A stretch of DNA of 64,000 bases from an uncultured Hyphomicrobiales bacterium (GCA_903847605.1 CAINED010000050.1:1-64000), one strand, 5' to 3'; positions 34,726 through 45,025 are shown, counted from the first letter of the stretch. Numbers and translations are program-made. Notes: generated by a model from the letters alone, not told the origin.

Positions 34726-36021
34726 TTACCCCCCCTCGCTGATCCTTTCGATCAGCGCGCCGCACGCACCCAGCTTCTGTTCGAGGCGCTCGAAGCCGCG
34801 GTCTAGGTGATAGACACGATGCACGGTTGTGTCGCCTTCGGCCGCCAGCGCGGCGATGACGAGCGAGACGGAAGCGCGCAGATCGGTCGCCATAACCTGC
34901 GCGCCTTTCAGTTTCGGCACGCCCTCGACGATAGCGGTCTCGCCATCGAGCCTGATCTTCGCGCCGAGGCGCGCCAGCTCCTGCACATGCATGAAGCGGT
35001 TTTCGAAAATCTTCTCGGTGATGTGCGATGTGCCCTTGGCCATCGTCATCAGCGCCATGAACTGCGCCTGCAGATCCGTGGGGAAGCCCGGGAAGGGCGC
35101 GGTCGTCACATCGACGGCCTTCAGCCCCGCGCCGTTGCGCTGGATGCGGATGCCGTGATTGTTTGAAGTGATCGTCGCGCCGGCGCGCGCGATGGCGTCG
35201 AGCGCCGCCTGAAACAATTCGGGCCGCGCGCCTTCAAGGAAAACATCGCCGCCGGTCATCGCTGCGCACATGGCGAACGTGCCGGCCTCGATACGGTCCG
35301 GCAGCACTTCGTGCCGCGCCGCGCCGAGCGAGGTGACGCCTTCGATCTCGATCGTGGGCGTGCCTGCGCCGGAAATCTTCGCGCCCATCTTGTTGAGGCA
35401 ATCGGCGACATCGACGACCTCGGGTTCGGACGCCGCGTTGCGGATGATCGTAGAGCCCTGCGCCAGCGCCGCGCCCATGATCGCGGTGTGGGTGCCGCCG
35501 ACGGTCACCTTGGGGAAGACGATTTCCGCGCCCTTGAGACCCTTCGGCGCTGTTGCGACGGCATAGCCTTCCTCGATCTCGATCTTGGTGCCGAGACGCT
35601 CCATCGCCATCAGCAGGAAATCGACCGGGCGCGTGCCGATGGCGCAGCCGCCAGGCAGCGACACTTTCGCCTCGCCCATACGCGCGACGAGCGGCGCGAG
35701 CACCCAGAAACTCGCGCGCATGCGCGACACGAGTTCGTAGGGCGCGACGGTATCGACGATTTCGCGGGCGCGGAAATGGATGGTCTGGCCGGCATTGGGC
35801 TGGTCGCCCGGCCGTTTGCCCTCGATCGTGTGATCGACGCCGTGGTTGCTGAGGATGCGCATGAGCATGGCGACATCGTTGAGACGCGGCACGTTTTCGA
35901 GCGTCAGCGTCTCGCGCGTCAGCAGCGGCAGGATCATCAGCGGCAGGGCGGCGTTTTTCGCGCCGGAAATCGGAATGGTCCCGTTCAGCTTCTGGCCGCC
36001 GGTAATGCGAATCCGGTCCAT
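34726..36021 (-). CDS. murA: UDP-N-acetylglucosamine 1-carboxyvinyltransferase
   Basis: A 431-residue EPSP-synthase-fold enzyme making the first committed peptidoglycan precursor from PEP and UDP-GlcNAc. The active-site Cys is present in [12 protein letters not shown], so fosfomycin sensitivity at this residue is expected. Other signatures are [16 protein letters not shown] at the N-terminus and [15 protein letters not shown] near the end. The ATG at 36021 gives the normal MDRIRITGG start. Confidence 0.97.
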   Translation of the reverse strand: MDRIRITGGQKLNGTIPISGAKNAALPLMILPLLTRETLTLENVPRLNDVAMLMRILSNHGVDHTIEGKRPGDQPNAGQTIHFRAREIVDTVAPYELVSRMRASFWVLAPLVARMGEAKVSLPGGCAIGTRPVDFLLMAMERLGTKIEIEEGYAVATAPKGLKGAEIVFPKVTVGGTHTAIMGAALAQGSTIIRNAASEPEVVDVADCLNKMGAKISGAGTPTIEIEGVTSLGAARHEVLPDRIEAGTFAMCAAMTGGDVFLEGARPELFQAALDAIARAGATITSNNHGIRIQRNGAGLKAVDVTTAPFPGFPTDLQAQFMALMTMAKGTSHITEKIFENRFMHVQELARLGAKIRLDGETAIVEGVPKLKGAQVMATDLRASVSLVIAALAAEGDTTVHRVYHLDRGFERLEQKLGACGALIERISEGG

Positions 36022-36082
36022 CAATCCTCGCAAATCATCTGTGCTGGCTTGAACCAACTTAGCGGCATTTTTGGCGCGAGCG

Positions 36083-36277
36083 TCAATCTCGGAGCTTGGG
36101 AGCGGGGTCGGATGCCGCGCCTTCGGCCGGGCTCGCGGCATTGGCCCGGCCGCGCGCCTGCGCCTTGCGGCGCTTGAGGTTTTCCCGCAGGGCCGCGGCC
36201 AGGCGCTCGGCGCGCTCGGCGGAGGCGTCGCGGGGCGGTTTGCCCCCTGAATTTCCCGTGTTTTCGGCCTTGCTCAT
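36083..36277 (-). CDS. Small conserved basic protein upstream of murA
   Basis: A 64-residue charged protein with a helical core ([24 protein letters not shown]) and a disordered end. Short proteins of this form occur beside murA in several Hyphomicrobiales. The start at 36277 gives MSKAENTGN; upstream frame extension overlaps the tRNA and is unlikely. Function unknown. Confidence 0.7.
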   Translation of the reverse strand: MSKAENTGNSGGKPPRDASAERAERLAAALRENLKRRKAQARGRANAASPAEGAASDPAPKLRD

Positions 36278-36417
36278 GGCGAGCGCACCTATAGCCGAGA
36301 GGCGGCAGTCCGGCCAGAAGCCCGGGAGGACATAAATTGCCGCGCCGCCTTGCCCTCGTCGCCCCCCTGTGGCAAAAGCCGCGCGGTCCGAAGCGCGCGC
36401 GGCGCGCCGGCACTTTT

Positions 36418-36465
<48 letters not shown>

Positions 36466-36492
<27 letters not shown>

Positions 36493-37580
36493 TCTCAAAA
36501 CCTTGAATTTAAATAAGCTGCGTGACTTTCAGGCACGTTTGACGGTTACTTTGATCCCAACTTAAGTCCGCAATCGAGGTCAACGCATAGCCGGTCGATC
36601 ATGACCGGATAACCCCGCGACCGACATCAAGGTCCGCGCTGCCCCGAAGCCCTTACACGTTTCAACACCGATCCGGCCGCGTTCGAAGACTGGCTTTCCC
36701 GGCGTGTCACGATTTTGCGCTTTCCATGACGTGCGCTTGCACACCTTCGGCCCATCGTCGAGGCAAAGCGTGGCAAGTCGAATTTCAGCCTTGCTATTCG
36801 CATCCCGAGTGGACGCGATACTGCGCCTGTATTCCCAACTCTCATCCAAGGAGATTGAGCAGCAACCTGCCTTGTCGTTACCATTGATATCGACAGCGGA
36901 ACGCAAGCCAAGATCAGCAATTAATTTTTTAGTTTATTTGCTTTCGGTGAAAAGACTGTAAACCCTAATGTGCCCAGCTCTTAGCGACCAGCGTTGCAAG
37001 GGAACGAATCCTGCAATGACGCCAGAATCACGGAAGGCAGCGGTCCGCAATGGCTGCCATTCATGATGTTCGCCGGCACTCGCTTCAAATAGCTCTCTAA
37101 GGCGCGGACCACGAGGTCCGAATTAAAATCTACTTGCGGTTCGCAGAAAAGATCGACGCCGCCTTTTGCGCGCTGGGCAGCACCTGCCCACGTAAGTCCG
37201 TCGGCCACACCCTTGAAGTATGCGATAATTACGTTGTCCCCTCGTTTGTAGCTGAGAATTGCTTCATTCGGCGCGATGTTTGCGGGATCACGCCGCTTGG
37301 ACAATGCTGATAAGGGGAACGATACACCGGATTCACAAGATGCGGCGGCGGGGAAAGCAATCAGGAATGCGCACGCGACGAGTAACGTCTTTGCAATAAA
37401 TGTCATCTTGGTTCCGATCGGGATTTTATCCGGCATAGGATCATGGGGTATTAAACAATGCTTGCAAAGCGGTCGAAAGTTAGGCCCGGTCCAAAAAGAG
37501 CTTAAGCTATAGTAATTAAGGATCTTATATGAAAGAGAATTATAATATAACCCTAGAATTGAATCCTCTCTTACAGCACC
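36466..37580. other. Remnant insertion bounded by tRNA-Thr 3' end and its degenerate copy
   Basis: Bases 36466-36491 (inside tRNA-Thr) and 37555-37580 align at 22 of 26 positions, including identical AATCCTCTCT and CAGCACC blocks. The roughly 1.09 kb between is visibly richer in A and T than the flanks, especially 37440-37560. No integrase is present. Bases 36493-36980 hold no gene I can support; weak open frames there match nothing I recognise. This fits an old tRNA-targeted integration that has mostly decayed. Confidence 0.7.
36981..37406 (-). CDS. Rap1a/Tai-like domain secreted protein
   Basis: A 141-residue protein with a signal peptide (ACAFLIAFPAAASC region). The mature part has the Rap1a/Tai pattern: a YFKGVADGL helix, LFCEP, a VVRALESYLKRVP segment and the terminal LQDSFPC. 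Members include periplasmic immunity proteins against type VI amidase effectors such as Serratia Rap1a, but most are orphans with unknown roles. No effector gene is adjacent. It lies within the tRNA-bounded insertion and may be cargo. Confidence 0.7.
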   Translation of the reverse strand: MTFIAKTLLVACAFLIAFPAAASCESGVSFPLSALSKRRDPANIAPNEAILSYKRGDNVIIAYFKGVADGLTWAGAAQRAKGGVDLFCEPQVDFNSDLVVRALESYLKRVPANIMNGSHCGPLPSVILASLQDSFPCNAGR

Positions 37581-37623
37581 GGTAAGTATCTCAGATTTCA
37601 CCGCTCCAAGCACGCCCTTTCGA

Positions 37624-40326
37624 CTAAATTTGCACCTCAATTTTCGACAGATCGAGCCGCACATAGCGCAGGGCCTGGTCTTCCGGGTCGTTTGCAATCG
37701 AAAAGCCGAGATTGGCGCACATGTCGAGCATGGGCTTGTTCTCCGGCAGCACCTGCGCCTCGATATATTTGAGCCCGACCTCTTTCCCATAGTCGATGAC
37801 GAGATGCATCATCAGCCAGCCGAGGCCGCGGCCTTTCCAGTCGCTGCGCACGAGGATCGCGTATTCGCCGCTGATATCGTCGGGATCGTGCATGAGCCGC
37901 ACGACGCCTGCGATCTCGCCGCTGTCCTCGTCGACAGCGGCAAGCGCGTAGGCGCGCGCATAGTCGATCTGCGTCAGTTGGGCGATGAACTGGTGCGAAA
38001 ATTCGCGGATCGGCGCGAAGAAGCGCAGGCGCAAATCCTCGGCCGAGACCTTCGCGAAGAGTGCGGGATAAAGGCTTTCATCCTCCGGCCGCACCGGCCG
38101 CAGAAATACCTTGTGGCCGCTGCGTAACGTGACGTGCTGTTCGAGCGCCTTTGGATAGGGTGCGATGGCGAAGCGCGGATTGGCGCCGTAACGCGTGAGC
38201 GGCTGCGCCGGCGCAATCTCGATGCGCGCATCGAGCGCGATGGCGCCATTCTCGTCCGCCAGCAGCGGGTTGAGATCGAGCGACAGTATTTCCGGTATGT
38301 CGGCTGCCAATTGCGCGAGATTGACCAGTACGGCTGCGATGGCGTTGCGGTCGGCTACGGGCGTATCGCGATAGGCGCCGAGCAGACGCGATACGCGCGT
38401 GCGTCGGATCATGTCCTGCGCGAGCGTTATGTTGAGCGGCGGCAGGCCTATGGCGCGGTCGCGCGTGACTTCGACGGCCTTGCCGCCCTGCCCGAACAAC
38501 ACGACAGGACCGAAGGTCGGATCTTCCGCAAGACCAGCGATCAACTCGCGGCCATGCGGCCGCGTGATCATCGGATGCAAGGTGACGCCGTCGATGCGCG
38601 CCTCGGGGCGGAGCCGCCTGGCCAGTTGCATCATGCCGTCGACGGCTCGCTTCACATCTTCCGGCGACTTGAGATCGAGCGCAACGCCGCCAACCTCCGT
38701 CTTGTGTGTAATATCGGGCGAACTGATCTTCACGACACAGGCGCCGTAGGATTCGATCAGCGGATTGCACAGTTGCGCCGCTTCCTCTGCGTCCCTGGCG
38801 TCGATCGTCTCCGCGCAAGCGATGCCGTAACATTTCAGCAATTCATGCACGTCGGATGGCGCCAGCCAGCGCAGCTTTTTTTCGATCGCATCCGCGATGA
38901 TCTTGCGGGCGCTCTGCGTATCGCACTCGACTTTCTCGTAGATCGGCGGCATCGCCATCAATTGGTCGCGGCTCTTGCGCCAGTTCACGCTGTGCATGAA
39001 GCCGCGCACGGCATCCGTTTCAAAGTGCGGAATACTGGCCTTTGTGAAAATAGCGTCCGTCATATCCGTCGAGCCAAGCCACACTGCGAAGACCGGCTTC
39101 TTGCGCATCGAGGTCTTGCGATGCTGCGCAACGGAGCGAACGACAGCTTCCGCGACTTCTTCCGCTTTCGACAGCGCCGTCGGGCAGTGCAGAACCATCA
39201 CTGCATCCGTATTGGCGTCCGACAGAATGGGTGCAAGTGCGGCCTCGAACCTGGCGGCGTCCGCATCGCCGACGATGTCGGCGGGATTGCCATGCGACCA
39301 GCTCTCCGGCAGCTGTGCGTCAAGCGTTTTCAGGGTCTCCGGCGTGAATTGCGCGAGACGCCCGCCTGCTTCTTCGAGTTCGTCTACGGTGAGTACGCCA
39401 AGGCCGCCGCCATTGGTGAGAATGGCAAGCCTCTCACCGATGAAGGGAGGAATACGCCCCAGGGTTTCGGCCGCCTCGAATAGATCTTCGATGCCCGCAA
39501 CGCGCAGAAGGCCTGCGCGACGGAAGGCGGCGTCGTAAACATCGTCGGCTCCGGCGAGCGCGCCTGTATGTGTCGCTGCCGCTTGCGCGGCGCGGTGGCT
39601 CCTGCCAGCCTTGATCACGATAACCGGCTTGATGCGCGCGGCGGCGCGCGCCGCCGACATGAAGCGCTTCGCATGGGAGATAGCTTCGACGTAAAGCAGG
39701 ATGGCCCGCGTGTGGGCATCCTGCGCGAACCAGTCGAGCGTATCGCCAAAGCCCACGTCGCACATGTCGCCGATCGAGACGAGACCGGAGAAGCCGATGT
39801 TGCGTTGCGCCGCCCAGGCGATCAGCGACACGGTGATTGCGCCCGATTGCGAAACGAGCGCGAGATCGCCGGAAGCAACCGGATGTGCAGCAAAGCTTGC
39901 GTTCAATCCGGCGCGCGGCGCGATGACGCCGAGACAATTCGGTCCGACGATGCGGATGCCCTTGCGCGACGCAATCTCTGCAAGTTTGTGTTTGAGCGAA
40001 TTTTCGCCGTGTTGCGGATCGGCGGTGATCACCACGGCTGCGGGAATGCCGAGGCCTGCTGCTTCTTCCACGACGCTGGCGACGAGGTCGCGGGCAACGG
40101 CAATGACGACGAGATCGATATCGCGCGGCGCGGCGAGGAGCGAAGCGTAGCAGATATCGTCCGCAATCTCCGTGTGGCGTGGATTGACCAGCACGAGTTC
40201 AGGCCGGTGCGCCATCCCCTTCAGATTGCGCAGCACCGCAAGGCCGAGACTGCCTTCGCGCGCGCTCGCACCGACAAGCGCAACGCGCTTGGGCTTGAAA
40301 AAATGACGGAGATTGCGGGTGCTCAT
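37624..40326 (-). CDS. Acyl-CoA synthetase (ADP-forming)-like/GNAT fusion, Pat-type protein acetyltransferase
   Basis: A 900-residue protein. The N-terminal part has the CoA-binding domain (KRVALVGASAREGSLG), the ligase-CoA region (ALVSQSGAITVSLIAWA) and an ATP-grasp-like domain (IACAETIDARDAEEAAQL, then SSPDITHKTEVGGVALDL). The last 160 residues form a GNAT domain with the acetyl-CoA loop SDWKGRGLGWLMM. This is the layout of PatZ/Pat enzymes that acetylate and silence acyl-CoA synthetases. The start at 40326 gives MSTRNLRHFF. Confidence 0.92.
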   Translation of the reverse strand: MSTRNLRHFFKPKRVALVGASAREGSLGLAVLRNLKGMAHRPELVLVNPRHTEIADDICYASLLAAPRDIDLVVIAVARDLVASVVEEAAGLGIPAAVVITADPQHGENSLKHKLAEIASRKGIRIVGPNCLGVIAPRAGLNASFAAHPVASGDLALVSQSGAITVSLIAWAAQRNIGFSGLVSIGDMCDVGFGDTLDWFAQDAHTRAILLYVEAISHAKRFMSAARAAARIKPVIVIKAGRSHRAAQAAATHTGALAGADDVYDAAFRRAGLLRVAGIEDLFEAAETLGRIPPFIGERLAILTNGGGLGVLTVDELEEAGGRLAQFTPETLKTLDAQLPESWSHGNPADIVGDADAARFEAALAPILSDANTDAVMVLHCPTALSKAEEVAEAVVRSVAQHRKTSMRKKPVFAVWLGSTDMTDAIFTKASIPHFETDAVRGFMHSVNWRKSRDQLMAMPPIYEKVECDTQSARKIIADAIEKKLRWLAPSDVHELLKCYGIACAETIDARDAEEAAQLCNPLIESYGACVVKISSPDITHKTEVGGVALDLKSPEDVKRAVDGMMQLARRLRPEARIDGVTLHPMITRPHGRELIAGLAEDPTFGPVVLFGQGGKAVEVTRDRAIGLPPLNITLAQDMIRRTRVSRLLGAYRDTPVADRNAIAAVLVNLAQLAADIPEILSLDLNPLLADENGAIALDARIEIAPAQPLTRYGANPRFAIAPYPKALEQHVTLRSGHKVFLRPVRPEDESLYPALFAKVSAEDLRLRFFAPIREFSHQFIAQLTQIDYARAYALAAVDEDSGEIAGVVRLMHDPDDISGEYAILVRSDWKGRGLGWLMMHLVIDYGKEVGLKYIEAQVLPENKPMLDMCANLGFSIANDPEDQALRYVRLDLSKIEVQI

Positions 40327-40453
40327 GGAAGTCGGGCGTTCCTGTGCTGCGGCAATTGCCAACACAGGCTAACACAGGATTTGCCCGCGCCGGGCATTGC
40401 CCTGCGTCAATAGCAAACCGGATCTTCGTGTCGTTATCGCAACAGTGCGGGCC

Positions 40454-43400
40454 CTATTCGGCCAGCACGCGCGTTTGCGGGAAGGAAACTTCCACCAGCG
40501 TGCCTTCGCCCTTGCGGCTCTTGATCGTGAAGGATGCGCGATTGGCTTCCACCAGAGCTTTCGTCAGAGGCAGGCCAAGGCCGGTACCTGTGGTCTGGCG
40601 CGACGTGGCGATCTGCCGGAAAGGCTCCAGCGCGGTTTCGAGTTCCTTCTCGCTCATGCCGATGCCGGTATCGCGAATGCGGATGACGGCATGGCCTGCG
40701 TCCGTCAGCGCGGTCGAGACGATGACCTGCCCGCCCGGCTCGTTGAACTTCACCGCGTTCGACAGAATGTTGAGCGCGATCTGCCGCAAGGAGCGTTCGT
40801 CCGCCACGATATTCGGCAGGCGAGGCGCAAGCGAAAGGCGGATGATGACGCGCTCGCGCGTCGCCTGCGTCTGGATCAGAGACACGCATTCGTTGACGAT
40901 GCGGTTGGCGTCGACCGCGCCGAAATTGAGATCCAGCTTTCCGGCCTCGATCTTCGAGAGATCGAGAAGATCGTTGACGAGGCTCAGCACATGCGTGCCG
41001 GACGAATGGATGTCCTTAAGATAATCCTTGTAGCGGTCGTTGCCGACCGGCCCGAATCGCTCGTCCATGATGACTTCGGCGAAGCCGAGAATGGCGTTAA
41101 GCGGCGTGCGAATTTCGTGGCTGACCTTGGCCAGGAAATCCGATTTGAGCTGGCTGGCACGCTCGGCATCGCGCTTGGCTTCGCCGAGTTCGCGCTCGAC
41201 CTTCTTCCATTGCGTGAGGTCGCGCAGCACGGCGCAGAAGCGTTGCGGCGTTGCGGCTCCGACTCGCCCGAGCGTCATGAAGAGCGGGATGGCGCCGCCG
41301 CGGCTCGCGCGGCCCGCGATCTCGCGGCCGTCATTCAGCAGGCTCTTGACGCCGTTGGTCTTAAGCCCCGCGAGGTAATCCATCGCGGGCGCGTGGCTCT
41401 CGCGTGCAAAGAGCACGGTGACGGGTTCGCCCACGACTTCGTTCTGGTCGTAGCCGAATAAAGCCTGCGCCGACTTGTTGAGTGTGAGGATGCGGCCGTC
41501 CTCGTCGATGAGGACGACGCCATCGGTCGCCGTGTCGAGTATTGCATGCGTCTCGCGCGCTTCCGCCTCGCGTGCGCGCAGATCCAGTTCGAGCGCGCGG
41601 ATGCGCGCGGAAAGCTCCGGGCCCTGCGTGCGACGGAAAGTCATAAGCGTTGCAGGCTCGCTCTCCCATTCGGCTGCTTGCACGCGCACTTCGAGCGCAA
41701 GCACTTCGCCGTTGGCGGCGATCACGGGAATGGCGCCGCCATCGGCATCGCGGCTGAGCGCACCGGGATCGCGGCCCCGGAACATGCGTTCGATCCCGCC
41801 GCTGGAATGAAGATCGTCGATGCTGGCGTAGCCGAGCAAGTCGAGCAGCGTCTTGTTTGCGTAGGCCGGGACGCCGCCACGCGCGACGAGCAGGCCGCTG
41901 TCGACGCGATCCATCAGGCGAAGAACGTCTTCGTTGCCGGAAGTCGTCTGCGGCTCTTGCGCTATGAATTGCGGTGCAACGGTTTCGATTTCGGCTTCGG
42001 GCGTTGTCGATGCCGTCGCTGGCGTATCGGCTCTTGCGCTTTCAGCGTGTGCATCCGGTAACTGCGGCGCAACGTCTCCCGCGTCCGGGAGCGCGGTCGA
42101 AGTCACGCGCTCTGCGGCCGAGCCTTCGGCAACGACCGATTTGTCGGAGTTTGCGCTTGCATCGATTGCGTTCGAAGTCGGCGACACCGCAGTGGGCTCT
42201 TCGACTTTTGGCGTTACTATCGCTTCCTGGCCGGAGGCGTCCTTCTTCTCGGCATTGCGCGCTCCGAGCGCACGCGCAATCTCGCGGAACGCGTTGCGTT
42301 CTGCCTGCGAGAGTCCGACGAGTTTTTCCGGGCCGTCGATCTCTTTCTTTCCGACAGGCTGCTGCGCGACCTTTTCGCTCGCCGTCTTGCCGCCTGCCTC
42401 TTCGCTTCTCGCAAAGGTCGGCGTTTCGGTCACGGCGAGCGGGGCGCGCTGATCCTTGGGCGGCTCTTTCTGCCAGGCTCTTAACGGCACGACGTTGTTG
42501 CGATGATTGCCGTTCGCAGCTTCGGGAACAATTGTCGTCGTGGCGCTTTCGCCGGCAGCCGTTTCAGATGATTGCGACTGCGAAGTCGCTTCTTCCACTA
42601 TGGCGACAGAGGTGGTCGTTTCTTCTTCCGAGGTCGCTTTATCCGCAGCCTCGCTGTCGGCGCCCTGCAAGAATGCGATCGAAGTCTCTGTGTTGTCTTG
42701 CCCGGCATCGCTAGAGATGCCTGCAAGTGTCCCATGCGAAGGGAGCGCTCTCAACTCTGCTTCGTCCGCCGCAGCAGATTGAAGTTCCGCTTCCTCGCGC
42801 TCGGCGCTCTCGGCGCGAATTTCGTCCGCCAACGTCGAAAGGCTCTCGGGTGCAACAGCCGAGGTGGTCACGTCGCCGAGCGGCGTTTGAATGTGTTCGA
42901 TAGCTTGGGGAAGCGGTTGCGGCGAGGCTTCCACAACAGGCGCATCCGCCACGCGATCGAGATGGATCACACCGAAGCCGCTAAAACCGTCGAATGCGCG
43001 GGCGCGATCGAAACAGGGCAGGCCACCGAGAACGACCGGCACTGCCTTCGTTGTGTTGGCGATCGGCCAGAGAACCTCGATGCCGCTCCAGGTTTCTTCA
43101 TGCGAAAGTGCATCGCGCAGGCGGTTGGCGGGGTCGATCTTCAGTTCCGCGATCGACTGGCGGAAGTCGCGTCCGATCAGCAACTCCGGATCGCAGCCAA
43201 CGGATTCGCACAGCGCGCCCGTGATGCTCGCGAGTTCGCCGGTCCGGTTCGTGCGCCAAAGAAAGCGGACGTTGCCGCGCCGGTCGGTGACATGCGGGCG
43301 GAGCGCGTTGTCTGCAATCGTTGCCACTGTGGTCTTCTGGCTTTCGTCGACTGCTGGCGCGAGGGGCGGCGACGAGGTTGCCGCTGCGCGATAGCCCCAG

Positions 43401-43780
43401 GGCGAGATGGCGAAGACGGGCGCTTCCCCTTCCAGCCGGCGGCAGGAGAGCGTGATCATTTGCAACTGTCCGCGGATCCGCAGGCGCAGGCGCAGATCGG
43501 CGACATCGGGGCCGGGCGTCATCCGGTCGGCCTGTCGCGCAAGTTGCCGGGCTCCCGGCTCATTGCCGGCAATCAGCGTCCGGGTGAGAGCGCTGAGATC
43601 GTCCGAGCCCAAAAATTCCGCAGCGGCGGGGTTTGCCCAGACGATTCTCCAACCCGGACCGCGCGCCAGAATGAGCGGACCGGCGTTGGCGGCGTCCAGC
43701 AGGCCAGCGCGCGCCAAAACCGCCGCGACCGTCGGGCTCATCTCAAACGTCTGGGTTGCAGCGTTCATGGGATTAGACAT
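40454..43780 (-). CDS. Large PAS-domain sensor histidine kinase, PdhS-like
   Basis: About 1108 residues, no clear membrane segment. The N-terminal third has PAS-like sequence, the middle (roughly residues 270-620) is low-complexity and rich in Ala, Glu, Ser and Thr, then come PAS domains (GGVPAYANKTLLDLLGYASI; ILDTATDGVVLIDEDGRIL) and an intact kinase: H-box FLAKVSHEIRTPLNAILGF, N-box LRQIALNILSNAVKFNEPGG, G1 IRDTGIGM and G2 TGTGLGLPLTKAL. The kinase core resembles Brucella PdhS, a cytoplasmic kinase of the DivK/CtrA cell-cycle network. Confidence 0.88.
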   Translation of the reverse strand: MSNPMNAATQTFEMSPTVAAVLARAGLLDAANAGPLILARGPGWRIVWANPAAAEFLGSDDLSALTRTLIAGNEPGARQLARQADRMTPGPDVADLRLRLRIRGQLQMITLSCRRLEGEAPVFAISPWGYRAAATSSPPLAPAVDESQKTTVATIADNALRPHVTDRRGNVRFLWRTNRTGELASITGALCESVGCDPELLIGRDFRQSIAELKIDPANRLRDALSHEETWSGIEVLWPIANTTKAVPVVLGGLPCFDRARAFDGFSGFGVIHLDRVADAPVVEASPQPLPQAIEHIQTPLGDVTTSAVAPESLSTLADEIRAESAEREEAELQSAAADEAELRALPSHGTLAGISSDAGQDNTETSIAFLQGADSEAADKATSEEETTTSVAIVEEATSQSQSSETAAGESATTTIVPEAANGNHRNNVVPLRAWQKEPPKDQRAPLAVTETPTFARSEEAGGKTASEKVAQQPVGKKEIDGPEKLVGLSQAERNAFREIARALGARNAEKKDASGQEAIVTPKVEEPTAVSPTSNAIDASANSDKSVVAEGSAAERVTSTALPDAGDVAPQLPDAHAESARADTPATASTTPEAEIETVAPQFIAQEPQTTSGNEDVLRLMDRVDSGLLVARGGVPAYANKTLLDLLGYASIDDLHSSGGIERMFRGRDPGALSRDADGGAIPVIAANGEVLALEVRVQAAEWESEPATLMTFRRTQGPELSARIRALELDLRAREAEARETHAILDTATDGVVLIDEDGRILTLNKSAQALFGYDQNEVVGEPVTVLFARESHAPAMDYLAGLKTNGVKSLLNDGREIAGRASRGGAIPLFMTLGRVGAATPQRFCAVLRDLTQWKKVERELGEAKRDAERASQLKSDFLAKVSHEIRTPLNAILGFAEVIMDERFGPVGNDRYKDYLKDIHSSGTHVLSLVNDLLDLSKIEAGKLDLNFGAVDANRIVNECVSLIQTQATRERVIIRLSLAPRLPNIVADERSLRQIALNILSNAVKFNEPGGQVIVSTALTDAGHAVIRIRDTGIGMSEKELETALEPFRQIATSRQTTGTGLGLPLTKALVEANRASFTIKSRKGEGTLVEVSFPQTRVLAE

Positions 43781-43936
43781 CTCGCGAATTCGGGGCGGCC
43801 TACGCAACGCATCGCCAGCAGGCACGTTAACCGGCCAGGCGCTATCTTAAGGGATTTTTAACTTGTAGATCCGACGCGGTCCACGCCAGCCTCCGCTGCC
43901 CACCGCTTTGATTAAATTAATGGTGAATTTTAGACA

Positions 43937-43981
43937 TTGTGCAGTGCACAATATTGGAACATTTTTGTTGCATTGCAGCAA
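43937..43981. promoter_or_regulatory. Two palindromes upstream of the phasin genes (putative PhaR sites)
   Basis: TTGTGCAGTGCACAA (43937-43951) is a perfect palindrome about its central G. TTGTTGCATTGCAGCAA (43965-43981) is a second with one mismatched pair. Their centres are 29 bases apart and lie 50-90 bases before the first phasin. TGC/GCA-rich sites of this sort bind the PHA-responsive repressor PhaR/AniA in related bacteria; the assignment is inferred. Confidence 0.55.
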
Positions 43982-44028
43982 TTCGTGTGCTATTGGAACG
44001 TCACCATGAAGTCCGAGGGAGTATAGCC

Positions 44029-44391
44029 ATGACCGATCCGTATGCCGTTCCAGCCGAAATGCGCGACTTTGCCGACCGTTCCGTGCAGCAGGCCCGCAAG
44101 GCCTTCGAAGGCTTCATGGGGGCGGTGAAGAAGAGCACCGGCGCCGTCGAGGAAGCCACCAGCAGCTCCGCGCTGAATGTCACCGCCAGCGCTTCCAAGG
44201 CCGTCACCCTCGCCGAGAAGAATGTGACCGCAGCATTCGACCTCGCGGAGAAGCTCGTTCACGCCAAGGACATTCAGGAAGTTATGTCGCTTCAGTCCGA
44301 ATATCTGAAGGCGCAGATGTCGGCGATCCAGGAACAGACTCGCGAACTCGGCGAAGCCTTCGCCAAGTCCATGACGCCAGGCAAAAAGTAA
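44029..44391 (+). CDS. Phasin family protein
   Basis: A 120-residue amphipathic helical protein that coats polyhydroxyalkanoate granules. The phasin_2-type pattern is clear: MRDFADRSVQQARKAFEGFMGAV, a helical Ala/Thr/Ser middle and EVMSLQSEYLKAQMSAIQEQTREL. The start at 44029 is preferred over upstream codons because it gives the normal family N-terminus MTDPYAVPAEM. It is 28 bases from a second phasin. Confidence 0.93.
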   Translation: MTDPYAVPAEMRDFADRSVQQARKAFEGFMGAVKKSTGAVEEATSSSALNVTASASKAVTLAEKNVTAAFDLAEKLVHAKDIQEVMSLQSEYLKAQMSAIQEQTRELGEAFAKSMTPGKK

Positions 44392-44419
44392 AAAGCCTTC
44401 GATCAGACAGGAGCCATAC

Positions 44420-44977
44420 ATGGCGATCGCCCGCAAACCCGCCAAGCCAGCCGCTGGTCCTGAGCCGAAAGCGGCCGTTTCGAAGCCCGCCACGCCCGCG
44501 CTCAATCCCGCCGACCTCGCGGAAGAGGATAAGTCGCTGGCGGGCATGCCCGTTCAGATACTTGAGGCGGCGACCACGCAGCTTGAAGAGTTTCAGGAGG
44601 CGGCGCGAGACATGTCGCTTCGCAGCGTAGAAGGTCTCCGGGCTACCTATGGCCGCATGCGCGCCGCAGCCGAAGATACTGTCGCTTCGATGGAGAAGTC
44701 CTTCGCCATGAGCGGCGAAGCAACTCGCAAACTTCAGGTCAAGGCGCTCGAAAACATGCAGGCCGGCACAGTGGCGATGTTCGACTTCGCCAAGGGTCTG
44801 GCCGCCACCACCACGGTCTCCGACGCCCTGACGTTTTCGAACGACTATTTCCGCAAGGAGATCGAGGCGGCGGCAACGCGAGGCCGGGAGTTCGCGGAAC
44901 TGGCGCAGAGCCTCGGCGAGGAAGCCTTGGCGCCGCTCGGCAAGACCATGTCGAACGCTTTCGGCATTCGCGCCTGA
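44420..44977 (+). CDS. Phasin family protein, second copy
   Basis: A 185-residue phasin with a Pro/Ala/Lys-rich N-terminal tail (ARKPAKPAAGPEPKAAVSKP) followed by the helical domain. The block LKALENMQAGTVAMFDFAKGLA-type and FSNDYFRKEIEAAATRGREFAELAQSLGEEAL matches alphaproteobacterial phasins. It follows the first phasin in one transcript and ends at an intrinsic terminator. Confidence 0.92.
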   Translation: MAIARKPAKPAAGPEPKAAVSKPATPALNPADLAEEDKSLAGMPVQILEAATTQLEEFQEAARDMSLRSVEGLRATYGRMRAAAEDTVASMEKSFAMSGEATRKLQVKALENMQAGTVAMFDFAKGLAATTTVSDALTFSNDYFRKEIEAAATRGREFAELAQSLGEEALAPLGKTMSNAFGIRA

Positions 44978-44996
44978 TCTTTCCCATGAATTGAAG

Positions 44997-45025
44997 CGGC
45001 CGCCCGGCTTACGGGCTGCCGTTTT
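44997..45025 (+). terminator. Intrinsic terminator after the phasin pair
   Basis: CGGCCGCCCG (44997-45006) pairs with CGGGCTGCCG (45012-45021) with one mismatch, loop GCTTA, followed by TTTT. Confidence 0.8.

Noticed and set aside
36580..36961. Open frames on both strands in the interval after tRNA-Thr
   Set aside because: No ribosome site, no recognisable family and no codon pattern like the neighbours; treated as decayed DNA.
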